NCBI RefSeq assembly: GCF_932274485.2
Contig: NC_065886.2
Location: 14,831,501-14,895,500 of the forward strand
DNA: 64,000 bases
Direction: 5' to 3'
DNA from: Patella vulgata
Taxonomy: Eukaryota > Mollusca > Gastropoda > Patellidae
In this document: piece after piece, positions 27,001 through 32,755 of the stretch
How positions within the stretch are numbered: position 1 is the stretch's first letter
How the letters are laid out: each line of letters opens with the position of its first letter
Program-made: the position numbers and the translations under genes
Notes under the pieces: model-generated
What the model was told of the DNA's origin: nothing
Database searches by the model: none
The model's input: the letters and a program-made list of their open reading frames with translations, nothing else

Positions 27001-30000
27001 AATGTATATAAACTGATTTACATTTAATGGTTTCCGTTTTTACTCCAATTTCAAATCAGTTATTTTCGGCGAAATAAGTCAGCAATCTCAATCGAGTGCA
27101 AATTTCTAGCTTCTAGTTATTCTAGTCTACATAACTCCATTTGATTTGGTGCAATGTGTCTAGCCTCGTCCCTTGAGGCTCTCAATACAACTGGGGCTGA
27201 AGCGCATTATGGTACACGATTCGTGTACCAATGTTAAAAAAATTATTTTATCTTAAATATCGGATATCAGAAGCTCATCTTTTCCCAGTAAGTTTACATC
27301 ATCAATGTTGATTTAAATTGACCAATAATTCGTGTTTTCAATGTCGAAGATTTTGGAGGATTTTGAGTTACGGACTTAGGTCCTTTAATATAAAAGAAAT
27401 TCTAAGGTAGTGATGAATAAACCTTTCACTCAAATTTGTAGAAGAGTTCAAGTAAAAGTCCCAAAGAAAATAATCTCTGAGCAACAAACTTAAGACCTTG
27501 TGGAGCAGTGGCTCTGGGAGTAAGACGTTGGCTCGGTAACAGGGAGGTCCTGTGTTCAATCCCACTGTTGGCCGAGAAAGTTCATTGTGAATTTTTTGGC
27601 TTGATTCTCCGTTGCCAGTGGTGCAGGACGGAGGGTTTGACAAGGGACACTGTATAAAAAAAAGGGGTTGTGTTTACACATTGGGCTCTCACATTAAAGA
27701 ACCCTTGATAGTCGCTGGCCGCACAAAATTTCCTTCATAGTACATTGTATGGCATATGCCCAGTTGGTAAAAAATAGTAGAACGTTAAACCCAGTTATAT
27801 TTTTAATCTACCTAGTCTTGTCAAGTTTAATGCACTGGGATTATTTTCTATTGAACAATCTACATTACATTTTGAAACAGTGATAACTTTACTCAGGATA
27901 AAGTAATTTGAATGATATTTTCGATATATTCATCATCTATTTGTGAACTTTTATAGTGAAACCAGCCTGTTCTTTATCTAAATCTTACATTATGCATCTT
28001 TAATATAAGATATACATATATTTATTGACTTCATACTTATTAACTTGAGATCATTTCTAGTCAGTTCTATTTATTTTTTATTTACAGGGCTGGCATGTTT
28101 GTGATAAATCTTACCATTTTAAAAGATCTGATAGTGCTAAAGAACAACTGAAGAATATGTCACCTTATCTTGGACGTCTTTACGCCATTGCTAGACAGAG
28201 TCATATCAATTTAACCTGTATATCCGATACATGTAATAATGGTGAAAAGTTTGTTAGTTGGGTTGAACAGGTTAGTAATAGTAAGTGCAGGGGGACTGCA
28301 CCATACACAAACAGTTATACATCACAAACCTATGGACAAGACACAATATACAGACATCACAATCAACAATTGTATATATCAGATCAAGTGAATGGATCCG
28401 GGGGGTAGCCGTAAACATCCAATGCACTGTACAGTCCGGGCTTGTAGTGATACAGCCTTCACTCACAACGAAAACTAACAATAAGGGAATAATTTCCAAA
28501 CGTATATAATGCCATTGTGAGTCATATCCGCTAAGAAGTTTATACAACACCTGGAATCCATCTCGATGTGCAGAACATTTGATGTCTTTTAATCTGATAT
28601 CATTGGGGACAGACAGGAGAGAAAAGAAATGCTAATTAAGGCCATGTATAAAAAATATTCTGGTTCTCAGATAATTCCAGATCACATAAAAAGAGTTGCA
28701 TCCCCTGTTTTTATTTCAAAAAATAAAATCCGTCTCGTAAACCGTAACATCATAGTACGTGTACATTGCATATGGTGTATGTTCGTCTTCATTTAGACTG
28801 CTTGTTGCAGAAAGATAAGATTTTAAAGGGGTTAGGTCTGGCCGCATGGTTGATGAAGATTTTCACCAATTGTTTTATAATGTAACAAAGATATTCACAG
28901 ACAAAGAACATAATTTATTTCCTAAATATCATCCATGTTATTGTTTTAGGAAGCAAAGGATCATACCGATTTCGTTCAGGGTTTCCAAACCTTAAGAAGT
29001 ATTCTTATTGAAGATAATTCAGACCAAATGATAGCTTTCTTAGACCAACTTGTTCGGTAAGTAGAGTTTACATAGGCTCATTAGAAAGTTGTTGTATAAC
29101 TTGATTGATAGATGAATCAAGATGATCGATTCTCAACTCCAAGGAAGTATGGTATAGAGGGATTGAGATTCTTTTCATAGTCTATTACTGTGCAGGTGTT
29201 CTCGAAAAAAATGGTCCAAGATATTAATAAATGTAATGTTTTTAGTTTGTAGCTAAATATTGGACCAACTTGAGTAACTAAATAAAATATAGGATCAACT
29301 TGTAGCAAAATATAGAACCAGCTTGAGTACCTAAGGACAAACTAGAGTACCGGTACCTAAATATACGACCAACTAGAGTAGCTAAATACAGAACAAACTA
29401 GAGTAGCTAAATATAGAACAAACTAGAGTAGCTAAATATAGAACAAACTAGAGTAGCTAAATATAAAGAGAGAGAAATGGGGTTTAACGTCCACTCGACA
29501 CAAACTAGGTCATTTCGGGACTAACATATGGTTTAATTTTATTTCAATAATTCGCTTGCGCATAGGGGTCTTTAGCAGTGGGAGGAAACCGGAGGACCCA
29601 GAGAAAACCCACGAGGTTGGACAGGCGACCCTACTCCTTGTCACGTACAACCGTGGATTCGAAACCACGCCAGTCGACTCAATGACAGACTTTATGATAC
29701 AGCGCGCGCACGCTAACCATTCAGCCATCCAACCCCCCTAGCTAAATATAGGACAAACTAGCGTAGCTAAATATAGAACAAACTATAGGGTAGCTAAATA
29801 TAGGACCAACTTTAGTAGCTAAATATAGGACCAACTTTAGTAGCTAAATAAAGGACCAACTTGAGTAGCTAAAATATAGGACCAACTTTAGTAGCTAAAT
29901 AAAGGACCAACTTGAGTAGCTAAAATAACACCAACTTGAGTAGCTAAAGTAACACTAACTTGAGTAGCTAAAATAACACTAACTTGAGTAGTATTCCAAG

Positions 30001-31409
30001 TTTTGTTCTTAATTCATTTTAACTAATGCTTATTTCAAAATGTCCTGACAAACACAGAAAAAAGGACAGGCATCCACTTTTACTCTGAATAATAGAGTAC
30101 ATGCCATCTTTCTTACAATGCTACATTCCTAGTAATCACAGGTGGGTGTACAATGCAGTCTATGCTAATCCTTCCAGAATACTCAATAACACTTCACTAA
30201 TATGTTTATGATGTACTTTAGCCCAGTCGGAGCAGAACAGTAGGACACTGAAACCCATTTTATTTTGATGTACTACAATATTTTTCTTTATTCTAGATGT
30301 CATTTACCAAGTGGTAAAATCTACTGGTTATGTGAAAAACATCAGAAGATGCCACGTATAACCAAACTAAGTACTGGTACCGGTGGATCATCTGAAACGT
30401 TTAAAAATCTATACCAGGAAGATATATTATTAAAAGAATACATGGAGAAATCTGATATCTATAAACAGAAGAAAGCTCAGATATCTAAAACACCTAAAGT
30501 AGTTTTACCATCATGTAAGATAATAGATATTTATCTCTAGCTAAGGGAAGCTGCTGTGGTTCAGTGAGTAAGACATAAGCTTGCTAACCTGTAAGGCTCG
30601 GGTTCTCTCCCAATGTTGGCTGTAAAAGGGTTTGGGTGGCCAAATGGTCCAAGCATTTTGCATGTGGACATGCTACCTCATGGGTTTTCTACGGGTTCTC
30701 CAGTTTCCTCTCACTGCTAAAGACCCCTAATCGCAAGCGAATTATTGAAATAAAATTTAATCAAATGCTAGTCTTAAAATGACCTAGTCTGTATCGAGTG
30801 GATGTTAAAATCCCATTTCTCTCTATCTTTTAAACAGGCTTGAATATAATGATTTTAAGTGTTCTGACACAATTTCATGTACTAATTAACTGGTAACTGA
30901 CATTTCGAATTATGTTCTGGACATGGATGAAAAATATCGTTAAAAAACACTGGGAAAAATACAGATCTGTGCCAGGTAAATAAAAAGACACCAGACGGAT
31001 TGTCCCAAACAATGTCTGTAACAGTTTATTTCAAGTATAGGTTTTAAATAACTATTTGTGTTTTTTTATTATTATATTCAGTGACAGAATCAGAAAACAA
31101 ATCTGCACCAAAGTCAGAGCCAAAAGAAGAAAAAAATGCTGACAAAAAAGCATCAAAGGAGAAAGAACCTGTTAAAACAAAAGATTCCACAGCTGAAAGT
31201 TCAAAAGACAAAGAGCCTGTTAAAAGAGCAAAATCCAAAACAAGTTTCAAGGCAGCAGCTGATGTTGTTGAGATTGCTAATGCTGCGGACGAAACTACCG
31301 GTGCTACTGACAAAAATAGTGGTAAAAATGGTGCAACTGCAACAGAACAAAGTAGTAAAACTTGCACAGTACAATAGATAATTACTGTACAAACTAGGTA
31401 TTTAATAAA
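177..31409 (+). CDS. Roco-family GTPase with LRRs, EF-hand, Roc-COR and two TIR-like domains (31 coding exons)
   Basis: I joined 31 exons by GT-AG (one GC-AG) borders; the reading frame is kept at every junction and gives 4851 coding bases, 1616 residues, from an ATG at 258 to TAG at 31375-31377. Order: leucine-rich repeats, EF-hand loop, more LRRs, Roc GTPase (P-loop GLGGAGKT, residues 415-422), COR, two TIR-like domains, coil, a Cys/Trp-containing C-terminal region and a Lys/Glu-rich tail. Roco proteins are large cytosolic GTPases (LRRK, MFHAS1, DAPK relatives); no kinase domain is present here. TIR domains suggest an innate-immune or cell-death signalling role, which is inference. The first exon begins at an acceptor-like site, so a 5' exon probably lies left of the window. 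Many introns contain tandem copies of their own splice sites. No stop interrupts the join, so the gene looks intact. Closest family name is uncertain; I give no symbol. Confidence 0.9.
1095..1370 (+). mobile_element. SINE B, degraded
   Basis: Keeps GGAGTAGGGTCACCTG, TTATTGAAATGAAATTTAAC and AATGACCTAGTTTGTGTTGA, followed by a CT-rich tail. The tRNA-like head is worn. Confidence 0.75.
1372..1582 (-). mobile_element. SINE A, head half
   Basis: Reverse orientation: reading the minus strand gives the A-box-like GGTGGCTAAGTGCATAGGA and B-box-like GGTTCGATCCCTG, then the body to the CATTGGCATC point. Abuts SINE B tail to tail. Confidence 0.8.
1686..2914 (+). CDS. Roco gene exons 2-3: EF-hand-like insertion between LRR blocks
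   Basis: Exon 2 is 1686-1786 and exon 3 is 2791-2914. The join reads ...YLGEE|VVQTLFEKFDINN... Residues 270-281 are DINNSGTLDVNE, which fit a canonical EF-hand calcium loop: D at 1, N at 3, S at 5, G at 6, an aliphatic residue at 8, D at 9 and E at 12. FEKF before it and VANLNNYL after it fit the flanking helices. Exon 2 alone (SADDLMKWFHTKASFYVDYL) may be a helical partner, but I see no second calcium loop. It sits between two LRR blocks, an unusual position. The donor of exon 2 is followed by seven more copies of itself (see the repeat entry). Confidence 0.8.
1767..2125 (+). repeat. 43-bp minisatellite made of exon 2 donor copies (8 units)
   Basis: Unit begins TTGATTACCTAGGAGAGGAG and continues into GTATGTA plus about 15 intron bases. 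The first unit is the true exon 2 end; seven more follow in the intron, then a partial one. Six of eight keep GAGGAGGTATGT, two have GTATAT. The unit is not a multiple of three and reading on meets TGA in the first unit, so use of a later donor would truncate the protein. Confidence 0.9.
2199..2595. mobile_element. TTAA-flanked MITE, family 1
   Basis: Left end TTAAAGATGCGTTAAG; right end reverse complement TTAAAGATGCATTATGTAAG. About 400 bp, no coding capacity. Internal TTGAATGAAATTTTCAATAT and TTCTTTATCTAAATCTTACA recur in other copies in this window. Confidence 0.8.
3120..3330. repeat. Tandem repeat ATACATGATACAGTTACAC
   Basis: About six imperfect units of 25-35 bp of ACAAACAATATATACATGAT in intron 3. 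Confidence 0.8.
3460..3814 (+). mobile_element. TTAA-flanked MITE, family 2
   Basis: 355 bp between two TTAA sites. Ends are inverted: AGGCTCAATACCACTCTTG and, on the other strand, AGGGACAATAACACTCTTG. Further copies: 46928-47282, 38440-38793 (minus), 62021-62375 (minus). Confidence 0.85.
4267..4464 (+). CDS. Roco gene exon 4: second LRR block
   Basis: Acceptor TTCTTTTCAG ends at 4266 and the donor is at 4465. It encodes residues about 302-367 with repeats such as LEHLSLKNQAITAVP and LANLDLASDPLLESLP, then LPNIK running into exon 5 (SINLFRCPSLRTPP). The LRR consensus resumes directly after the EF-hand exon. Phase 1 at both ends matches its neighbours. Confidence 0.9.
4605..4980 (+). mobile_element. 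Fragment of the GTCCCCC...GGGGGAC tandem-repeat element
   Basis: ACACAATATCTCTGCTTCTC, TTGATGATGAGCATTT and TTCTGCTTAGGCTAA match the large copy at 54762-56767, and the end GACATCAGCATCACTATTGG matches its right end. It begins next to a C-run at 4621-4635. Confidence 0.7.
5126..7439 (+). CDS. Roco gene exons 5-8: last LRR and Roc GTPase domain
   Basis: Exons 5126-5291, 5782-5953, 6393-6539 and 7350-7439. G1 P-loop is GLGGAGKTS (residues 415-423), split by the intron after AAAACAAG. G3 is WDFAGQ (467-472), the DxxGQ form of Roc and Ras-like GTPases. IYVLVWSTRQG follows as the usual core strand. G4 is GSHCD (524-528), the SHxD/THxD variant seen in Roc domains instead of NKxD. The SSITG stretch near the end of exon 8 fits G5. 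All key residues for nucleotide binding are present, so the domain should bind GTP. Roc normally works as a dimer with the COR domain that follows. Confidence 0.92.
5262..5575 (+). repeat. Tandem copies of the P-loop codons plus donor (about 2.4 units of 125-130 bp)
   Basis: The exon 5 end (TTAGGTGGTGCCGGTAAAAC then AAGGTGAGT) recurs near 5520 with the P-loop codons perfectly repeated and a donor-like AAG|GTGATA. A decayed copy lies near 5400 (TTGGATAAGGTGGTACTACA). The intervening CTCCACTT and GTGGGTGG stretches recur too. Confidence 0.85.
6035..6300 (+). mobile_element. SINE A, degraded
   Basis: Body motifs TTGGCATGCACAGTTGGAAT and the tail AGGATGTAAACCTCATTTCA are recognisable in intron 6. 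Confidence 0.65.
6513..6660 (+). repeat. Three copies of the exon 7 donor region
   Basis: The exon 7 end TGTGATCAG|GTAAAGTAGA is repeated at about 6583-6602 (identical across the border) and near 6631 (GTGATTAGGTTAAGTAGAAT). The first copy is the in-frame donor. Confidence 0.85.
6720..7225. repeat. Diverged minisatellite around CAAACACCCATCCTTAGATT
   Basis: About ten imperfect units of 45-60 bp built from GGGTCAAACACCCATCC, TTAGATTGTGATCC and CTTTTAAATTGTA. It continues from the exon 7 donor copies (both hold CAAACATCC and TGTGATC), so it may descend from them. It fills most of intron 7. Confidence 0.75.
7939..15593 (+). CDS. Roco gene exons 9-15: COR domain
   Basis: Exons 7939-8045, 8169-8250, 11243-11389, 11970-12152, 13762-13866, 14784-14878 and 15443-15593, about residues 560-849. 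COR hallmarks are visible: RVVINPQWIVNVM (linker strand and helix), IVPCLLPHEEP, then YRFSYLPAGLFNRCQVRLFQF. COR is the dimerisation domain always coupled to Roc. Exon 15 ends GAG|GCAAGT, a GC donor; the frame requires it because the only nearby GT leads quickly to a stop. Intron 10 holds a piggyBac-like remnant, intron 12 the 56-bp acceptor array and intron 14 an acceptor triplication. Confidence 0.9.
8270..10548. mobile_element. piggyBac-like element remnant in intron 10
   Basis: Flanked by TTAA on both sides (8270-8273 and 10545-10548). Termini are inverted: TTAACCCTTTCAATGC at the left, and the reverse complement of the right end reads TTAACCCTTTCATTGC. CCCTTT after TTAA is typical of piggyBac. 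On the minus strand an acidic stretch (DSDDNSDVDYNAIPES; LLTDYSDNDMGLDE) resembles the N-terminal part of piggyBac transposases, and VNNW.CWYRRNVAVKY near 9350-9410 may be a late piece. No full transposase is left. A 17-bp perfect hairpin (GCTGTGGTGTTACGGTG) lies at 9431-9479. It starts only 20 bp after the exon 10 donor. Confidence 0.8.
10597..10740 (+). mobile_element. SINE B fragment
   Basis: GTCATTGAGTCAACTTGTGT, TTGTACATGACAAGGAGTAG and TGTCCAACCTCAAGGGTTTT match the B consensus. It follows the piggyBac-like remnant. Confidence 0.75.
10800..10925. repeat. Tandem repeat AGAATATCAGATGATAAAAA
   Basis: Three exact 20-bp units then diverged AGATGATGAATAA units. Confidence 0.85.
11452..11615 (+). 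mobile_element. SINE A, 5' half
   Basis: AGCCACAATGGCTCAGTGAG then GGTGCTAGCTTGCTAATTAG carries the A-box region; the body runs to GGATGGGACAAAAATAAAAA. Confidence 0.75.
11795..11968. repeat. Low-complexity TTTACAATTTTAATT array before exon 12
   Basis: About fifteen short units ending in TTTATTTATTTATTTATAG, which is the acceptor tract of exon 12. Confidence 0.85.
12195..12460. mobile_element. MITE family 1, one end
   Basis: Starts TTAAAGATGTATTATGTAAG and shares TAAATAGATAATGCAAAATG and TTTATGTAACATTTGAAGCC with other family 1 copies. The far end is not clear. Confidence 0.6.
12985..13800 (+). repeat. 56-bp minisatellite of exon 13 acceptor copies (14 units)
   Basis: Each unit holds TGATTAATGTTGTTTGTATT then TGTAG|ACTGTCTGGCCGTCTAATGA. 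The last unit, at 13761, is the true acceptor: only there does the frame continue into DELKKKGKEQ. The 13 upstream units keep the AG and the first exon codons; reading from one gives TVWPSND and then a stop (TAG in TTATAG). Fourteen near-identical acceptors therefore sit in tandem. Confidence 0.93.
13985..14235. repeat. Tandem repeat after exon 13 (4 units of 65-75 bp)
   Basis: Unit: ACAAAGAATGAATGAAATAT, AGACAATTAGTTAGAGGCTG, AAAATACAAAATAGATAAAA. Two units have an added AACTGTTACA. It is intronic and has no coding link. Confidence 0.85.
14545..14715. repeat. Short tandem repeat TTGCTACTGCTAGTGT
   Basis: About ten imperfect units of 12-18 bp in intron 13. Confidence 0.8.
15085..15355 (+). 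mobile_element. SINE B with CT tail
   Basis: TTGTACATGACATGGAGTAG, CCTCCAGTTTCTTCCCACCA, GAATTATGGAAATAAAATAT and a pure CT tail at 15317-15355 that runs up to the exon 15 acceptor array. Confidence 0.75.
15356..15460 (+). repeat. Triplicated acceptor of exon 15
   Basis: TATGTTTTTATTACAG|TGAAAGT occurs with AG at 15375, 15407 and 15442, spaced 32 and 35 bp. Only the last keeps the frame (AG|T GAA AGT GAA TTA GAA); the other two lead to stops within 25 codons. A CT microsatellite (15317-15355) abuts the array. Confidence 0.9.
16060..18980 (+). CDS. Roco gene exons 16-20: linker and first TIR-like domain
   Basis: Exons 16060-16177, 16656-16857, 17873-17939, 18397-18561 and 18885-18980. Residues about 919-1033 have a TIR-like pattern: KDVTILYSASD (strand A and box 1 position), WLKDDLEKAGHSCWFNGD, MTLALKNCKVVLALISDNF (alpha-C to beta-D), then CRDLLLYTI and YVIAPIG. 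The usual Glu three residues after the conserved Cys is Leu here (C994, L997), so this copy probably lacks NADase activity and may act as a scaffold. Exon 20 (KQRYAEKIPELKEAIADKL) is helical and joins it to the second TIR. Assignment rests on pattern, not on a profile search. Confidence 0.75.
17028..17600. mobile_element. TTAA-flanked MITE, family 3
   Basis: Left end TTAAAGATGGGTTCCC and right end GGGAACCCATCTTTAA are perfect inverted repeats of 16 bases including the TTAA. A second copy is at 63274-63750. Confidence 0.85.
17680..17872 (+). repeat. Intronic copies resembling exon 18
   Basis: About four units of 45-50 bp, GAACTGTTGGTATCAATGAA then ATAATTATATTTGACTATCT, precede exon 18, whose own bases 17888-17915 read ATGAAGACTGTTGGTATTAA. 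The intron units look like tandem copies of the exon core. Confidence 0.8.
18081..18420 (+). repeat. About nine copies of the exon 19 acceptor and first codons
   Basis: The true junction is TTTTACAG|GTTGTTTTAGCTCTGATA. Upstream copies begin near 18091, 18133, 18183, 18217, 18252, 18288, 18325 and 18360, unit 35-37 bp. Many keep AG|GT and the codons for V-x-L-A/T-L-I. The copy at 18325 (GTTGTGTTAGCTCTTATT) still encodes VVLALI. Confidence 0.85.
19207..20720 (+). CDS. Roco gene exons 21-23: second TIR domain
   Basis: Exons 19207-19386, 20351-20425 and 20610-20720 (residues 1066-1187). ECFLSYCWANSHD matches TIR box 1 (FLSY plus W); RAIKKYLAEKGINVWLDYEQ is the alpha-A/beta-B region; ISKGLRHAKVVVACVSDQYVNSKNCMMEL gives beta-D, the loop and the conserved C..E pair. 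E1160 is at the place of the catalytic Glu of SARM1-type TIR NADases and the SxNCxxEL motif is intact. It is therefore the better candidate for enzymatic activity; that is inference from one motif. NLPIVLAIVGTG is the last strand. Confidence 0.85.
19400..19550. repeat. Tandem repeat ACAAGATGAATTCAATACTG
   Basis: Three units of about 50 bp in intron 21 (CAAGATGAATTCA, ACTAT, ACCC GGGCAATCAGT), resuming at 19908 after the SINE A insertion. Confidence 0.8.
19551..19907 (-). mobile_element. SINE A, near full length, inserted in a tandem repeat
   Basis: Minus-strand copy from the tail (AAATGAAATGGGGTTTAACG) to the head (CTTAGCC). Target-site duplication ACAAGATGAA at 19541-19550 and 19908-19917. 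The minus strand shows B-box GTGTTCGATCCCTG. Confidence 0.9.
21100..21262 (+). mobile_element. SINE B, degraded, with CT tail
   Basis: CATTGACTCAGATGGCACGG, GTTTCGATTCACTGCTTGAA and ATGACAAGGAGT followed by a (CT) run to 21260. It sits about 70 bp before exon 24. Confidence 0.7.
21329..23559 (+). CDS. Roco gene exons 24-26: coiled segment and basic linker
   Basis: Exons 21329-21538, 22258-22381 and 23498-23559 (residues about 1188-1319). The first is rich in Lys, Glu and Gln with a likely coiled coil (KLQSEAMKVKKDITEIHQQ). The second carries RKFMRHIISFISRMDQ and PRLIVLDIEK, a short globular motif I cannot name. The third is a basic patch (GRGRKQKRPISARKTTREKT) that could be a nuclear or membrane-binding signal. 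No known domain recognised. Confidence 0.8.
21600..21690 (+). mobile_element. SINE B fragment
   Basis: TTCTGTCATTGATCCAAGAA and GGTTTTGATTCCAAGCTTGT match the head and B-box region. Confidence 0.6.
22500..22630 (+). mobile_element. SINE A, 3' fragment
   Basis: GCAAAATTTCCCTCATAGTA, CACTGTATGGCATATGCCCG and a CATTTCAT tail in intron 25. Confidence 0.8.
22735..22845. repeat. Tandem repeat GAAGGCCCAAGTTATATTGA
   Basis: Three units of about 40 bp with TAGTTCTACTATCTGT in intron 25. Confidence 0.8.
22865..23160 (+). mobile_element. SINE B with long CT tail
   Basis: GTCTGTCATTGAGTCTATTG, GTGGTTTCGATTCCAAGCTT, then CTAGTTTGTGTCAAGTAGAC and a C/T-only tail to 23160. Confidence 0.75.
23220..23445. 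repeat. 41-bp tandem repeat before exon 26 (5 units)
   Basis: Unit TTTTGATTGGATGGACATGA then TAATTCATAAAAAGATAAAA. No splice-site sequence in the unit. Confidence 0.9.
23904..26384 (+). mobile_element. Tandem-repeat element framed by TACGTCCACATTC (copy 1)
   Basis: Begins TTTTTATACGTCCACATTCA, then a GT microsatellite, then about 13 diverging units of 150-170 bp containing CCTTATACCCTAAGGA, GTGCATGCCC and CCCAGGGGCAGAGCCACGCC. It ends GAATGTGGACGTATATTGCA and GCGTTAGCGATGCTCTTG; the end motif is the reverse complement of the start. No transposase; the open frames through it are repeat artefacts. This layout (short inverted motif, microsatellite, tandem core) resembles molluscan elements linked to Helentrons (pearl/HINE type), which is inference. 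A SINE A sits inside at 25869-26230. Confidence 0.8.
25869..26230 (+). mobile_element. SINE A, full length with perfect target duplication
   Basis: Target duplication TCTGTAAATTTGG at 25856-25868 and 26231-26243. Head: GGCTGGGTGGTTAAGACGCT (A box) and GTCGGGTGTTCGATCCCTGC (B box). Tail: GTTAAACCCCATTTCATTTC. A tRNA-derived, RNA polymerase III type SINE. Confidence 0.92.
26772..30514 (+). CDS. Roco gene exons 27-30: C-terminal Cys/Trp-containing domain
   Basis: Exons 26772-26861, 28088-28270, 28950-29056 and 30297-30514 (residues about 1320-1518). An acidic opening (DKEIDIDDIWDEDG) leads to CEYEEGWHVCDKSYHF, then a helical stretch and finally LPSGKIYWLCEKHQKMPRI. The GWHxC and WLCEKH motifs look like conserved ends of one folded unit; I cannot name the family and do not assign a function. 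Exon 30 lies just after the tail of a SINE A fragment (30215-30266). Confidence 0.8.
27497..27805 (+). mobile_element. SINE A, old copy
   Basis: GAGCAGTGGCTCTGGGAGTA, GTCCTGTGTTCAATCCCACT and GTATGGCATATGCCCAGTTG identify it in intron 27. Confidence 0.8.
27830..28005. mobile_element. MITE family 1, one end
   Basis: TTCTTTATCTAAATCTTACA then TTATGCATCTTTAA is the family 1 right end; the left part reads TTTGAATGATATTTTCGATA. Confidence 0.7.
29230..30000. repeat. Minisatellite GACCAACTTGAGTAGCTAAATATAG, split by SINE B
   Basis: About 20 units of 22-28 bp on both sides of a SINE at 29466-29740. The first bases (GACCAACTTG) match the end of exon 29 (TTAGACCAACTTGTTCG|GTAAGTAGAG), so the array may have begun as a donor duplication; that link is weak because the intron part differs. 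Confidence 0.85.
29466..29740 (-). mobile_element. SINE B inserted in a minisatellite
   Basis: Tail (AGAGAGAAATGGGGTTTAAC) to head (CAGCCATCCAACCCCCC). Minus strand gives GGATGGCTGAATGGTTAGCG (A box) and GGTTTCGAATCCACGG (B box). Both flanks are GCTAAATATA repeat units. Confidence 0.9.
30215..30266 (+). mobile_element. SINE A tail fragment next to exon 30 acceptor
   Basis: TAGCCCAGTCGGAGCAGAAC, AGTAGGACACTGAAACCCAT then TTTTATTTTG. The exon 30 acceptor tract follows 20-30 bp later. Confidence 0.75.
30546..30835 (+). mobile_element. Composite SINE: A-type head followed by B-type body
   Basis: 30546-30620 carries the A head (GGTTCAGTGAGTAAGACATA, GGGTTCTCTCCCAATGTTGG). From about 30631 (TTTGGGTGGCCAAATGG) the sequence is SINE B: CCTCATGGGTTTTCTACGGG, CTAAAGACCCCTAATCGCAA and a TTTCTCTCT tail. 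Either B inserted into A or a template switch made a hybrid. Confidence 0.75.
31082..31377 (+). CDS. Roco gene exon 31: low-complexity Lys/Glu/Ala tail and stop
   Basis: Acceptor TTATATTCAG ends at 31081. The 98-residue tail is made almost entirely of Lys, Glu, Ser, Ala and Thr, with a KEPVK repeat (KEPVKTKDST, KEPVKRAKSK), and ends KTCTVQ before TAG at 31375-31377. It looks disordered; a cluster of Lys, Ser and Thr could be phosphorylated or bind acidic partners (inference). The frame is unbroken from exon 30. Confidence 0.85.
31404..31409 (+). other. poly(A) signal of the Roco gene
   Basis: AATAAA lies 27 bases after the stop codon. This gives a very short 3' UTR if used. It is the first such hexamer after the stop. 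Confidence 0.6.
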
Positions 31410-31499
31410 GCGGCTGATTAGTATTTACACATTTTTTGAATAATATCAAACTTTCACATTTTAATCAACACTAAAATAAACTCACATTGATTATTATTT

Positions 31500-32020
31500 A
31501 ATTAAGAAAACTTTAAAAAATATCAACAGTAGATAATCTCCCAATCTGATTAAAATACCGATCTATATTTCGTTTCGTTTTTTTATACTTTTGATGGCCT
31601 ACACTACATGAAGATCTGACAAGTTATAGCGATAGGTCACGTCAGGGGTCAAAAGACCGACTTATGACCCTATGACGTCAGACATTTGATTAACCAATCA
31701 GCATTGATGTTACTAGTGGATTACACACAGTTCTGTGAAAAACACGCCTAAAGCTGGCCGTAACAGACCGTTTCATTGGCTTATCCCTGACACCATTCAG
31801 AACACGAGTTAAATAACAACTCTTCCAGATCCAAGTGTAGTAAAGACAAGTAAAACGAAATTTTGAACTATAAAAACAAAACGAAATAGGATCTGTGTTT
31901 TAACCAGATTGATAATCTCCAAGCTGTGATTCAGTAAATATCAACAGTAGATAATCTCCCACGTGTGATTCAGTAAGTTTCAACAGTAGATAATCTCCTA
32001 GCTGGGATTCAGTAAGTTTA
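31500..32020. repeat. Region after the Roco gene with four TATCAACAGTAGATAATCTC units
   Basis: The units at about 31518, 31930, 31978 and nearby share ATCAACAGTAGATAATCTCC and GTGATTCAGTAA. No gene seen from 31410 to 32755; the rest is AT-rich with no coding signal. Confidence 0.6.
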
Positions 32021-32755
32021 AAATGAAGCCGTTCAAAAATTTCACGCAACACTTATAAGTGGCACTGCTTTTTCATCTGATGAGAATGCCGAATGTTGCT
32101 AAATTGTCTTTTATAGAAATTCAACTTTTACAATTGTGTCGTTTGCAAAGGATTCAAAATCATTCATATGATAATCAGCAGCTTTGAATATAACTTTATT
32201 TTATATCAAGTTCATATTTGTACAATTGAACTTGAATTTCTCCGTCCCTCTATTTAAGTGTGCTAATATGACATTATATTTTATGTATTTTTATTTTTTT
32301 CCCATCATTTTTTCTGACTGTGATACTGTTTATATTTTATGTTATATATGTTTTCAATTTCAGAATTTTTGAATAATTTAATTTACTAGGATTTGTCTAG
32401 TTTTCATATATAGTACATCTCATACCTCTACTGCCTGATTTTGTTACATATTTTTTTGTTCCATTTAAAAAACAATAATGAATGGTTATTACTAAAACAA
32501 AAGATTAAAAAAAAATAATAGTGCTTGTCAAATCATGTTTCTGAAACAGTTAAACATTAAACAAACAATGTTCTTAGACAATTTGTAAGCATTGTCTACT
32601 TGCCCAAAAATTTGAAGTTGTCAAATATCAAACAAGCTATCAACTGCTTGTTGCTCTGATGATGTATATCAATTGCTGTGTATGAGCAATTTCTATTGGA
32701 GCAATTTTTTTATGTTTGATCAATTAGCATAAGCTAAAATAACATGTGATCTTTC

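Noticed and set aside
31044-31367. 107-codon minus-strand frame opposite Roco exon 31
   Set aside because: Mirror of the Lys/Glu/Ala-rich tail (Leu/Phe/Ser-rich antisense); the plus frame continues exon 30 in phase.
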